Source: Albidovulum sp.
Lineage (GTDB): Bacteria; Pseudomonadota; Alphaproteobacteria; Rhodobacterales; Rhodobacteraceae
Assembly: GCA_028823855.1 (NCBI GenBank)
Contig: JAPPFL010000058.1
Coordinates: 1-64,000 of the forward strand
Reading direction: 5' to 3'
DNA: 64,000 nucleotides
Position 1 is the first letter of the stretch. Every line of letters begins with the position of its first letter. The position numbers were made by a program, and so were the translations under genes. Of this stretch, positions 45,467 to 53,805 are shown piece by piece. The notes beneath the pieces are model-generated. The model saw only the letters and a list, made by a program, of their open reading frames with translations. It had not been told where the DNA came from and made no database searches.

Positions 45467-46237
45467 ATGGACCTGAAATACGCACGAGCTTTGATTACAG
45501 GCGGAACTTCCGCTCTTGGAGAGGCGACGGCGCGGGAATTCGTCGCCGCAGGTTCCAAGGTGACCATCTCGGACTATAGCGACGAGCGAGGTACTGAGCT
45601 CGCAAGCGAAATCGGCGCGGAATTCGTCAAATTCGACATGACGGACGAAGAATCGACCATTGACGCGCTCGAGAACATCGCAATTTCAATGCACGGCATA
45701 TCCGTTTGCGTGAACTGCATCTCGAGAGCAACGGGAGCGCTTGTGTTCGGCAACGACGGACCCCACGACTTCGATGTTTTCAAGAAGACCGTCGAATTCA
45801 ACCTATTTGGAACCTTTAACGTTATCCGCCTCGTTGCGTCGGTCATGGCCAAGAACGAACCCAATGAAGACGGGGAGCGAGGCGTTATAATCAACACGGC
45901 CTCGGTGGCGGGCTTCGAGGGCCAGAGGGGGCAGTCGGCCTACGCCGCGTCTAAAGCGGGAATCTCGGGAATGAATTTGCCATTGGCGCGCGATCTCGGT
46001 CCTTTGGGCATTCGCGTCAATTCGATCGCGCCGGGCGTATTCGATACGCCGGTTCTAAAGGAGATCGATGAAGAACGCCGGAAGCTCCTTTCGGCGGATG
46101 TCATATTCCCCAAGCGCTTGGGAGATCCCGCCGAATTCGCAAACTTGGCTCGCCTGATTGCAGAGTGCAGCTACATTAACGGAGAAACCATACGCATCGA
46201 TGCGGGGGTAAGGCTGCGGTCTACTTCGCCATTTTGA
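45467..46237 (+). CDS. SDR oxidoreductase, type II 3-hydroxyacyl-CoA dehydrogenase-like
   Basis: The 256-residue protein has a Rossmann fold with TGGTSALG (11-18), catalytic Ser146 (NTASVAG), Tyr159 and Lys163 (YAASK). The pattern of MAKNEPNEDGERGVIINTAS, LGPLGIRVNSIAPG and NGETIRIDAGVRL is that of the HSD17B10-like 3-hydroxyacyl-CoA dehydrogenases. In a sugar-acid locus the substrate could instead be a polyol or keto acid. I chose the ATG at 45467; a TTG 39 bp upstream has no support. Gaps of 454 and 144 bp on its sides suggest separate transcription. Confidence 0.87.
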   Translation: MDLKYARALITGGTSALGEATAREFVAAGSKVTISDYSDERGTELASEIGAEFVKFDMTDEESTIDALENIAISMHGISVCVNCISRATGALVFGNDGPHDFDVFKKTVEFNLFGTFNVIRLVASVMAKNEPNEDGERGVIINTASVAGFEGQRGQSAYAASKAGISGMNLPLARDLGPLGIRVNSIAPGVFDTPVLKEIDEERRKLLSADVIFPKRLGDPAEFANLARLIAECSYINGETIRIDAGVRLRSTSPF

Positions 46238-46381
46238 ATTCTACGGTATCGATCCCGGCCGCGCGTCAAGGCGGCTGCCGCGAGGCCTAAACCCAAGCGC
46301 GCCGCGCCTTCTAGACGAATTTCATGCTTGCGTCGCAGCAGGCAAGCGACAACGGTTCTCTAAAAATTGCGCGAGTCTTCG

Positions 46382-47776
46382 ATGGATGATCACAACGCCG
46401 ATGCCGGCAGGCGGCTACCCGAAGGGACGCTCGTGTCCTGGTACGGCGACGATTTTACCGGGGCCGCCGCCGTCATGGAAGTCTTGTCATTCGCCGGCCT
46501 GCCCTCGGTGCTCTTCGCCGGCGAGCCTTCGCCTGAGCAGCTCGAAAATTATCGGACTTTCCGCGGTATTGGAATCGCCGGAACCGCGCGTTCCCGGTCG
46601 CCTGCATGGATGGAACAACACCTGCCGGGCGCCTTCAAGATACTCGCCTCGATAAATGCGCCGATCGCGCACTACAAAACCTGCTCGACATTCGATTCAT
46701 CGGTCGAAATAGGATCAATCGGCAAAGCGGCGGAAATCGCCGCTCCGATCCTTGGCGGAGACTGGCACCCCATGATCGTCGCCGCTCCGGAAATCCGTCG
46801 CTACCAGGCGTTTGGCAATCTTTTCGCCGCTTTCGGTGAATCGACCTACAGGCTCGACAGGCACCCGGTCATGAGCCGGCATCCCGTAACGCCAATGCGG
46901 GAGGCGGACATCCTCAGGCACATGGCCTTGCAGACATCCATGCGCCTGGGACTAATCGACATCGCCGATATGGCCGAACATGGAATCGCTAGGGCCTTCG
47001 AACGCGAATTGGGAAACGGAGCCGAAGTCGTTGCCATCGACATAATTGACGAACGTACTTTGGCGGATGCGGGAGCGCTCGTTTGGCGGAGGCGCGGGAA
47101 AAGAACCCTGGCTCTAGGCTCTCAAGGCGTCGAATACGCGCTGATCGCTCATTGGAGACGAGAAGGCCTGCTGGCACGGGAGCAGGCCGCTTTCCAGAAT
47201 CCGAGAACGGGCCGGACTGCTGCGGTATCCGGGTCCTGTTCGCCCGTTACCGCCCGTCAAATCGAATGGGCGGGTCGAAATGGCTTTTCGCCAATTCGCG
47301 TCAATCCTTCGTTGGCGGTAGAACCTGCGGCTTGGAAGTCGGAGCAGGAACGCGCCCGCGTCGAAGCACTTGATGCGCTTGGCAGCGGATCGAATCCTCT
47401 GATTTATTCCGCTCTCGGTCCGGACGATCGCGCTATCGCCGAGTTTCGCGAAGCAGTCGCCGTTTCCGAAAAGAGCTTGGAGGACATGAATGCGGCCGTG
47501 GGCCATGGTCTCGGCGCGATTTTGCATTCGATCGTTAAGCGGACCGGGATCAGGCGCGGAGCGATTGCCGGCGGCGACACTTCCTCCCACGGCTCAACAG
47601 CGCTCGGAATATTTGCATTTACCGCACTCGCGCCGATCGCGCCAGGGGGCGGGCTTTGCCGCGCTTGTTCGGACGATCCCGATATCGAAGGGTTTGAAAT
47701 CGCGCTCAAGGGCGGGCAAATAGGTCAAGAAGACTTTTTCGGTCGCGTCAGAAACGGCGGATCATCGCCGCAGTAA
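46382..47776 (+). CDS. oiaK: Four-carbon acid sugar kinase family, candidate 3-oxo-isoapionate kinase
   Basis: The 464-residue cytoplasmic kinase has the DUF1537 two-domain layout: N-terminal substrate domain with WYGDDFTGAAAVMEVL, and C-terminal nucleotide domain with AIAGGDTSSHG and ALKGGQIGQEDFF. Members phosphorylate C4 or C5 acid sugars; OiaK, which phosphorylates 3-oxo-isoapionate, belongs here. It sits 10 bp before apnO and not far from the RuBisCO-like gene that would use its product. I chose the ATG giving MDDHNADAG; an upstream start adds five residues. Confidence 0.8.
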   Translation: MDDHNADAGRRLPEGTLVSWYGDDFTGAAAVMEVLSFAGLPSVLFAGEPSPEQLENYRTFRGIGIAGTARSRSPAWMEQHLPGAFKILASINAPIAHYKTCSTFDSSVEIGSIGKAAEIAAPILGGDWHPMIVAAPEIRRYQAFGNLFAAFGESTYRLDRHPVMSRHPVTPMREADILRHMALQTSMRLGLIDIADMAEHGIARAFERELGNGAEVVAIDIIDERTLADAGALVWRRRGKRTLALGSQGVEYALIAHWRREGLLAREQAAFQNPRTGRTAAVSGSCSPVTARQIEWAGRNGFSPIRVNPSLAVEPAAWKSEQERARVEALDALGSGSNPLIYSALGPDDRAIAEFREAVAVSEKSLEDMNAAVGHGLGAILHSIVKRTGIRRGAIAGGDTSSHGSTALGIFAFTALAPIAPGGGLCRACSDDPDIEGFEIALKGGQIGQEDFFGRVRNGGSSPQ

Positions 47777-47786
47777 GGAGAATGAC

Positions 47787-48629
47787 ATGCGGAAAATCGC
47801 GTTGCTTGGAGCCGGAGGCAAAATGGGCGTTCGGCTGGCATCCAATCTCGCCGACTCGGCTTACGAAGTCTACCATACTGAAATCACTCCCGAAGGAAGA
47901 GAAAGGCTCAAGAACGCCGTCGGCTCGGAATGCGTCGAACAGGACGAAGCGATTGCCGAAGCGGATGCTGTCATTTTAGCCGTGCCGGATAGGCTGATCG
48001 GGCGAGTCTCCAGGGAAATCGTCGACTCTCTGAATCCTGGAACCGCATTGGTAGTACTGGACGCGGCGGCTCCGCATGCCGGCGAAATGCCCGACCGTGA
48101 TGACATCACGATTTTCGTGACCCATCCTTGCCATCCTGCGCTCTATGCCCCGACAAGCGGGAATACGGACCGACCCGATCTGTTCGGAGGAGAAGAAGCC
48201 GTCCAGCACATTGTTTGCGCGCTTATGCGCGGACCCGAAGAGCACTACGCGGCCTGCGAGCGAATAGCGCGAACGATCTATGCGCCGGTCGATCGCTCGC
48301 ACCGGTGCACCGTTGAGCATATAGCGATTCTCGAGCCCGCGATGTCGGAAACGGTGGCCGCGACGTTTTGCTACGCCTTGCGCGAAGCCGTAGACGCGGC
48401 GGTGCGGCGCGGCGTCCCCGAGCAGGCGGCGCGCGACTTTATGCTGGGCCATCTGGGCCTTGAACTCGCGATCGTTTTCAAAATTTATCCCGGAGGACAG
48501 TTTTCCGACGGCGCGATGCGCGCCATAGAGCTCGCGAAGCCTGAAATTTTCAGGGACGGCTGGATCGATCGCGTCTTTGAGCCGGAGGCCGTGCTTGCTT
48601 CGGTAAAAGACATTTGCGCATCTCAATGA
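47787..48629 (+). CDS. apnO: D-apionate oxidoisomerase (ApnO-like)
   Basis: The 280-residue NAD-binding enzyme (LLGAGGKMGVRLASNL at 6-21) has the later signatures VTHPCHPALYAPT, HRCTVEHIAILEPAMSE and GHLGLELAIVFKIYPGGQFSDG. ApnO converts D-apionate to 3-oxo-isoapionate by an oxidoisomerisation. It overlaps no gene but is only 10 bp from oiaK and 40 bp from the ABC binding-protein gene, so transcription may continue. The assignment rests on remembered family features and on context. Confidence 0.78.
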   Translation: MRKIALLGAGGKMGVRLASNLADSAYEVYHTEITPEGRERLKNAVGSECVEQDEAIAEADAVILAVPDRLIGRVSREIVDSLNPGTALVVLDAAAPHAGEMPDRDDITIFVTHPCHPALYAPTSGNTDRPDLFGGEEAVQHIVCALMRGPEEHYAACERIARTIYAPVDRSHRCTVEHIAILEPAMSETVAATFCYALREAVDAAVRRGVPEQAARDFMLGHLGLELAIVFKIYPGGQFSDGAMRAIELAKPEIFRDGWIDRVFEPEAVLASVKDICASQ

Positions 48630-48669
48630 ATCGCTGCATATTCGGCATTCGGACAAAATGGAGGAAGTC

Positions 48670-50109
48670 ATGAATCGACATCGGACACTCGGTGCGGCCG
48701 CATCCGCGGCCATTGCATTGGCTCTTGCAGGACAGGCCGCGGCGCAAAGCTCGGCGGAGCGCGCCGCGGAAGCCGCAAAGCAATATGCCGGCACAACGCT
48801 CAACGTGTTTTACGAAGCGGGCCTTCAACCGCTCGATCCCAAGAATTTCACTGGCCCCATGTGGGAGGAGCTGACCGGCATCAAGATAAACGTCATCGAG
48901 GCGCCGCTGGACGAGATGTTTACCAAGATCATGCAAGCGCACCGAGCTGGCTCGGGAGCCTACGACGTTCTCAACGTAGTCCCGAACCAAATGCCCGATT
49001 TGGCTTTCGCGGGCGTGCTTGAGCCGCTCGACGAATGGGTCGATCAGTACGGATACCGCGACGAACTTTCAACTATCGCCCCGGTATACCGCGACAATCA
49101 GATGATGGTGGAAGGCACGACGTACGGATTCCCGGACGACGGCGACGTTCTCGTGCTCTACTACCGACGGGATCTTTTCGAAGATCCGGAAAACATGGCG
49201 GAATTCAAGGCGAAGCACGGATACGATCTGGGTCCGCCGAAGACCTGGCAGCAGTTCAACGAGATCGGCCAATTCATTACCGACAAGTACGCTCCCGACA
49301 TCTACGGAGCGGGAATGCTGCGTCAGCCGGGCAACGCCCAGTATCTCTTCCAGGAGCGATTCCGGGTTGAAGGCGGAAAGTTTTTCGACAGCGAAACCAT
49401 GGAGGCGACGATAAATTCGGAGGCGGGCGTCAAAGTTTTCACGGAAATGGTCGAGGCCAACAAGTTTATGCCGCCCGGCGTTGAGCAATGGGGCTTTATC
49501 GAGGCATTCAATGCGTTTCTCGCGGGAGATATCGCAATGACGATTTCTTGGCCGCCGGTTGGCCGCTGGGCGGCCGGGTACGGCAAGGGCACCGAGGCGC
49601 TCGCATGGATCCCGGAAACGCAGGTCGCGGACAAGATCGGCTACGCCCTGCCGCCGGGAGGAACGCCGGAACTCGCGGTGGGGTTCTCCCTGGCCGTCGC
49701 TTCCGGAAGCGAGAACAAGGAAGCCGCCTATCTTTTCATCCAATGGATGAACAGCGAGGAAATCAGCCTGCAGCGAGTTCAGCTTCCATTCGCATTGCGC
49801 GACCCGTTCCGCGACAGCCATTTCACGAGCGAAGAATACCGTTCGCGCTGGCCGAACGCCGGGGATTATCTCGATACGCTGAAAGCGGGCTCCGAAACCG
49901 GCCTGCTCGATCTTTCGCTGATACAGACGGACCGCTACGAAGAAGGAATTCGGCAGGCGATCAGCAGTTTGTGGGCCGGCGACGATCCGCAGGAAATCCT
50001 TGACGAACTCGCCGAGTCTTGGGACGCTCTTACGGAGCGCATCGGCGTTGAAAGGCAGAAAAGGGCCTATCTGGACTGGGCCAGCAAGCCCAACGCCTAT
50101 CCGAACTGA
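48670..50109 (+). CDS. Sugar-type ABC transporter substrate-binding protein
   Basis: The 479-residue protein is a cluster-B binding protein of the MalE/UgpB fold (LDEMFTKIMQAHRAGSGAYD, YYRRDLFEDPENM, ISWPPVGRWAAGYGKG) with a signal peptide to about residue 26 (QAAAQ / SSAERA). I chose the ATG at 48670, which has TGGAGGA upstream. It is followed by a GC hairpin, two permeases and an ATPase, all in one operon that starts with apnO or oiaK. A sugar or sugar-acid of this locus is the likely ligand. Confidence 0.92.
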   Translation: MNRHRTLGAAASAAIALALAGQAAAQSSAERAAEAAKQYAGTTLNVFYEAGLQPLDPKNFTGPMWEELTGIKINVIEAPLDEMFTKIMQAHRAGSGAYDVLNVVPNQMPDLAFAGVLEPLDEWVDQYGYRDELSTIAPVYRDNQMMVEGTTYGFPDDGDVLVLYYRRDLFEDPENMAEFKAKHGYDLGPPKTWQQFNEIGQFITDKYAPDIYGAGMLRQPGNAQYLFQERFRVEGGKFFDSETMEATINSEAGVKVFTEMVEANKFMPPGVEQWGFIEAFNAFLAGDIAMTISWPPVGRWAAGYGKGTEALAWIPETQVADKIGYALPPGGTPELAVGFSLAVASGSENKEAAYLFIQWMNSEEISLQRVQLPFALRDPFRDSHFTSEEYRSRWPNAGDYLDTLKAGSETGLLDLSLIQTDRYEEGIRQAISSLWAGDDPQEILDELAESWDALTERIGVERQKRAYLDWASKPNAYPN

Positions 50110-50121
50110 GAACCGGCATCG

Positions 50122-50148
50122 GCCCGGGCGCGCGCGGCGCGCCCGGGC
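50122..50148 (+). other. Strong intercistronic hairpin after the binding-protein gene
   Basis: GCCCGGGCGCG and its complement CGCGCCCGGGC form a perfect 11-bp GC stem with a 5-nt loop, 13 bp after the binding-protein stop and 25 bp before the first permease start. It lacks a T-run. Its role is probably the same as that of the hairpin after dctP: higher expression of the binding protein. Confidence 0.65.
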
Positions 50149-50173
50149 AAATTGATTCCGGAGCGGCCGCCCA

Positions 50174-51070
50174 GTGAGTCAGTCTACGTCGATCGGGCGC
50201 GCGCTCGACGACGAGCGCGCATTCAAATACCTGCTGATCGCTCCGGCGGTATTCGTGATCCTGCTGATCGGCCTTTACCCGTTCATCAAACTGATTCTGA
50301 CGAGTTTCCAGAACATCACGATGTTCGACGACGATCGGTCGTTCAACGGATTCATACACTATGCGAGATTGTTCGGGGACGACCGCCTGTGGGAATCCCT
50401 TCTCCATACGGCCGCATTCACCGCCGCCGCGCTGCCGATCGAGATCTTGCTGGGCTATTTGCTGGCTCTCCTGTTTCTGGATCCTATGCCGCTGAAGCGG
50501 CTGTTCGTGGCCGTAATTCTATTGCCAACGGTCATCTCGCCTATCGTTGCGGGTTCAACATGGCGGCTCATGTTCGACCACAGGTTCGGCCCGATCAACC
50601 AGATCATCGCCTTCCTGGCGGGCGAAGAAGTCAAACTGCTCTGGACAGTGGATCCGTTCCTCGTCTGGCCCGCGATCCTGGTTGCGGAAGTCTGGCAATG
50701 GACGCCTTTCATGTTCCTTATCCTTCTCGCCGCCCTGAGCAACGTAGACCGGGAACAGCTTGAATCCGCCCAGATCGATGGAGCCTCCTGGCTGATGACT
50801 TTCCGAAAAATCGTTCTACCGGCGATAACGCCGGTGCTGTTCGTCGCCGTTCTAATTCGCGCGCTCGATCTGGTCCGCCTTTTCGACGTCATCTGGACCA
50901 TGACCGGCGGCGGACCCGGCACGCGCACGGAGACGATTTCCATCTACGCCTACCAGATGGCTTTTCGCGAATTCGAAATAAGCTATTCTTCGGCAATCGC
51001 GTTTCTCGTGATTTTCGCGCTTACGGCTCTTGTTATTTTCGCGCTGCGCCGCGTGGAGATTGCGCGATGA
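50174..51070 (+). CDS. Sugar ABC transporter permease (MalF/UgpA type)
   Basis: The 298-residue inner-membrane protein has six predicted hydrophobic spans and the EAA loop ESAQIDGASWLMTFRKIVLP, followed by TMTGGGPGTRTETIS, a mark of the first permease in this family. The start is GTG. The stop overlaps the next ATG by 4 bp. Confidence 0.93.
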   Translation: MSQSTSIGRALDDERAFKYLLIAPAVFVILLIGLYPFIKLILTSFQNITMFDDDRSFNGFIHYARLFGDDRLWESLLHTAAFTAAALPIEILLGYLLALLFLDPMPLKRLFVAVILLPTVISPIVAGSTWRLMFDHRFGPINQIIAFLAGEEVKLLWTVDPFLVWPAILVAEVWQWTPFMFLILLAALSNVDREQLESAQIDGASWLMTFRKIVLPAITPVLFVAVLIRALDLVRLFDVIWTMTGGGPGTRTETISIYAYQMAFREFEISYSSAIAFLVIFALTALVIFALRRVEIAR

Positions 51071-51894
51071 ACCGCGGCGCGAAGGGTTGGAGGCTTGCAG
51101 CGAGACTTGCCTGCGCCGTGGCGGTCGCCGCGATGTTCCTGTTCCCGATCTACTGGCTCGCAGCGATCTCGATCAAGACTCCCGAGGAAATCTTTGCCTA
51201 TCCGCCCGTCTGGATCCCTTCCGGATTCAGGCTGGACGGATACGCAACGCTATTCAGAGACGGCGACGCCTGGGCGGTCTGGAATAGCTTGGTAACGGCA
51301 GGAGTCAGCACCGTGCTGGCCATGGTCATCGGCTTCATCGCCGCCTATTCGATCGTCCGGTTTCGAACTGGCGGCGACCATCTGGCTATCTGGATAATTT
51401 CGCAGCGCATGATTCCACCGATATGCGTCGCGTTTCCGATTTTTCTTCTGTTCGTTTCGCTCAGGATCGTGGATACCTATACCGGCCTGATTATGCTGTA
51501 TACGGCTTTCAATCTGCCGTACGTAATCTGGATGATGCGCGGCTTCATCCAGGAAATTCCTCTTGAGCTGGAGCAGAGCGCCCTCGTCGACGGGCTTTCC
51601 CGGTGGGCGGTTCTCTGGAAGGTTGTGCTGCCGATGTCGCGCGCGGGTTTTTTCGCGACCGCCGTGTTCACCTTTATTTTCGCATGGAACGATTTCCTGT
51701 TCGCTTTGATCCTCACCCGGTCGGACGTGATTACGTATCCCGTCCAGGTGACAGGGTATTTCGGGTCGCAGTCGACGTTCTGGTCGAAGATCGGCGCGAT
51801 GAGCATGCTTGGCGTGCTGCCGATGATATTCGTTGTCGGCACCATGCAGCGATTCATTGTCCGAGGATTCTCTATGGGAGCGGTCAAGGGATAG
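51067..51894 (+). CDS. Sugar ABC transporter permease (MalG/UgpE type)
   Basis: The 275-residue partner permease has a longer N-terminal periplasmic start (IYWLAAISIKTPEEIFAYPP), about six spans and the EAA loop EQSALVDGLSRWAVLWKVVLP. It ends with the typical QRFIVRGFSMGAVKG. It is coupled upstream to the first permease and lies 4 bp before the ATPase start. Confidence 0.93.
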   Translation: MNRGAKGWRLAARLACAVAVAAMFLFPIYWLAAISIKTPEEIFAYPPVWIPSGFRLDGYATLFRDGDAWAVWNSLVTAGVSTVLAMVIGFIAAYSIVRFRTGGDHLAIWIISQRMIPPICVAFPIFLLFVSLRIVDTYTGLIMLYTAFNLPYVIWMMRGFIQEIPLELEQSALVDGLSRWAVLWKVVLPMSRAGFFATAVFTFIFAWNDFLFALILTRSDVITYPVQVTGYFGSQSTFWSKIGAMSMLGVLPMIFVVGTMQRFIVRGFSMGAVKG

Positions 51895-51898
51895 CCCG

Positions 51899-52969
51899 AT
51901 GCCGAATCTGCAACTAAGAAACGTCGACAAATTCTACGGCGGCGTCCATGCCGTCAAAGACGTGTCGCTGGAGGTTCCGGAAGGAGAATTCATCGTTCTT
52001 GTCGGTCCTTCCGGCTGCGGCAAGAGCACGCTGCTTCGAAGCATCGCAGGCCTCGAAGAAATTTCCAGCGGCGACATCGCTCTCGGCGGCCGGTCGATCG
52101 TGGATCTCCCGCCGCGCGACCGGAATATCGCCATGGTTTTCCAGTCGTATGCTCTGTATCCCTATCTGACAGTTTACGAAAACATCGCTTTCGGGCTAAG
52201 GGCGCGGAAATTCAGCGACGGCGACATCGAGCGCCAGGTAAAGTGGGCATCGGAGATGCTCGCAATCGGCGACTACCTGCAGCGGTATCCGCGCGAGCTC
52301 TCGGGCGGGCAGCGCCAGCGCGTCGCTATCGGCCGCGCTATCGTTCGCGAGGCGGATCTGTTCCTGCTCGACGAACCGCTCTCCAACCTCGACGCGAAAC
52401 TTCGCGACGGCATGCGGGAGGAAATCAAGCGGCTCCACAAACAGCTGAAGAAAACTTTCATCTACGTGACGCACGACCAGATTGAAGCCATGACCCTTGC
52501 CGAAAGGATTGTGCTGCTGCGCGATGGAATCGTCGAGCAGCAGGGCGCGCCGCTCGAGCTTTTCGAGCGTCCCAAGAACCTATTTGTCGCGGGCTTTCTC
52601 GGATCGCCTTCGATGAATTTCATCGAAGTTGAACTGGAAGAGGGAGGCGCCGCTCTTCGCCTCCCGGATGGCCAAAGCCTCGCTTGGACCGGATCGTTAA
52701 CATTGGCTCCCGAGAACGGCGAGTTCATCTGGGGCGTGCGGCCCGAGCATTTTTCCGTCGCTTCCGGCGAATCTTCGGATTTGGAAGCCCTGATCGAAGT
52801 CGTGCAGCCGACCGGCTCCCGCACCTTCGGGAGCTTTTCGCTTGCAGGCACGCATGTCGTTGCCGAACTCGACGCGCGCACGGAGGTCGCGGCGGATCGA
52901 AAGATCGCGCTGAATGTCGACATGGAAAGAACAGCGTGTTTCGACAAGCTGACGGGAGAAGCATTCTAG
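51899..52969 (+). CDS. Sugar ABC transporter ATPase (UgpC/MsmX type)
   Basis: The 356-residue ATPase has Walker A GPSGCGKST, signature LSGGQRQRVAIGRA and Walker B LFLLDEPLSNLD, plus a C-terminal TOBE regulatory domain from about 240 (ELFERPKNLFVAGFLGSPSM). I chose the ATG giving MPNLQLRNV, since an upstream in-frame extension overlaps the permease and is non-coding in character. It would power import of the substrate bound by the 48670 gene product. Confidence 0.93.
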   Translation: MPNLQLRNVDKFYGGVHAVKDVSLEVPEGEFIVLVGPSGCGKSTLLRSIAGLEEISSGDIALGGRSIVDLPPRDRNIAMVFQSYALYPYLTVYENIAFGLRARKFSDGDIERQVKWASEMLAIGDYLQRYPRELSGGQRQRVAIGRAIVREADLFLLDEPLSNLDAKLRDGMREEIKRLHKQLKKTFIYVTHDQIEAMTLAERIVLLRDGIVEQQGAPLELFERPKNLFVAGFLGSPSMNFIEVELEEGGAALRLPDGQSLAWTGSLTLAPENGEFIWGVRPEHFSVASGESSDLEALIEVVQPTGSRTFGSFSLAGTHVVAELDARTEVAADRKIALNVDMERTACFDKLTGEAF

Positions 52970-53007
52970 CGCCCAAGCTTAAAGACCGAGAACCTAATGG
53001 AGGTAGC

Positions 53008-53802
53008 ATGGCCGATTTTCGAGAACTCTTAAGAACAAAGAGGCTCAAGGCAGGTACGTACATCGGAGAATTCGATGCGCCGGGCATGGCCGCGATCCTT
53101 GGGTCGGCCGGATGCGAGTTCGCGTTTGTCGATATGGAGCACAGCGGATTTTCGTTCCAGACCGCCAAGGCATTGCTCCGAAGCCTGAGAAGCTCCGGAA
53201 TCGCGACCATGCTTCGGCCGCCGTCGAAATCCAGGCGCGATCTTGCGCTCGCTTGCGATATTGGGGCCGAGGGCATCATTCCCCCGCTGCTCGAAACTGA
53301 ATCCGAAGCTCGCGCCTGTGTCGATGCCATAAAATATCATCCGGACGGCTCGCGAGGATGCGCGTTCGGCATTGCGCACGACGATTACCGGCCCGCGCCG
53401 GTTGCGGAGGCCATGGAGGCGGCAAACAGAAAAACGTCGTTCATCGCACTCATCGAAAGTGCGACAGGCGTCGAGAATTGCGATGGCATTGCCGCGACGG
53501 AAGGCGTCGATTGCCTGTGGATCGGCCATTTCGACTTGAGCGCTTCGCTTGGCATTCCGGGCGACTTCGAAAATCCTCGCTTCAAGAATGCGGTTGCGGC
53601 GATTATGGCGGCGGCGGCGAAGCACGGAAAGAGCGCGGGAAGGCTGGTCGCTTCGGCGGACGAGGGAGTCGCGCTGTTCCGGGAAGGGAACGACTTCATC
53701 TGCTATCTCGGGGATGTCTGGCTGCTTCAGCGCGCTCTGAGCGGCGGGCTGTCCGCTATCAGATCGGCAATTCCGGACGGCGCAATTGCGGGAAAGGAAT
53801 GA
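53008..53802 (+). CDS. HpcH/HpaI-family class II aldolase
   Basis: The 264-residue protein is a TIM barrel of the pyruvate-aldolase kind (HpaI, RhmA, GarL): the signature FVDMEHSGFSFQT near 33-45, RPP in MLRPPSKS, and the metal-binding Glu/Asp loop LIESATGVEN. It has an AATGGAGG site 8 bp before the ATG. Aldolases of this family split 2-keto-3-deoxy or 2-keto-4-hydroxy acids into pyruvate and an aldehyde. Its link to apionate breakdown is not known; it could serve a second acid taken up by the ABC system. It is 38 bp after the ATPase gene. Confidence 0.88.
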   Translation: MADFRELLRTKRLKAGTYIGEFDAPGMAAILGSAGCEFAFVDMEHSGFSFQTAKALLRSLRSSGIATMLRPPSKSRRDLALACDIGAEGIIPPLLETESEARACVDAIKYHPDGSRGCAFGIAHDDYRPAPVAEAMEAANRKTSFIALIESATGVENCDGIAATEGVDCLWIGHFDLSASLGIPGDFENPRFKNAVAAIMAAAAKHGKSAGRLVASADEGVALFREGNDFICYLGDVWLLQRALSGGLSAIRSAIPDGAIAGKE

Positions 53803-53805
53803 GCC

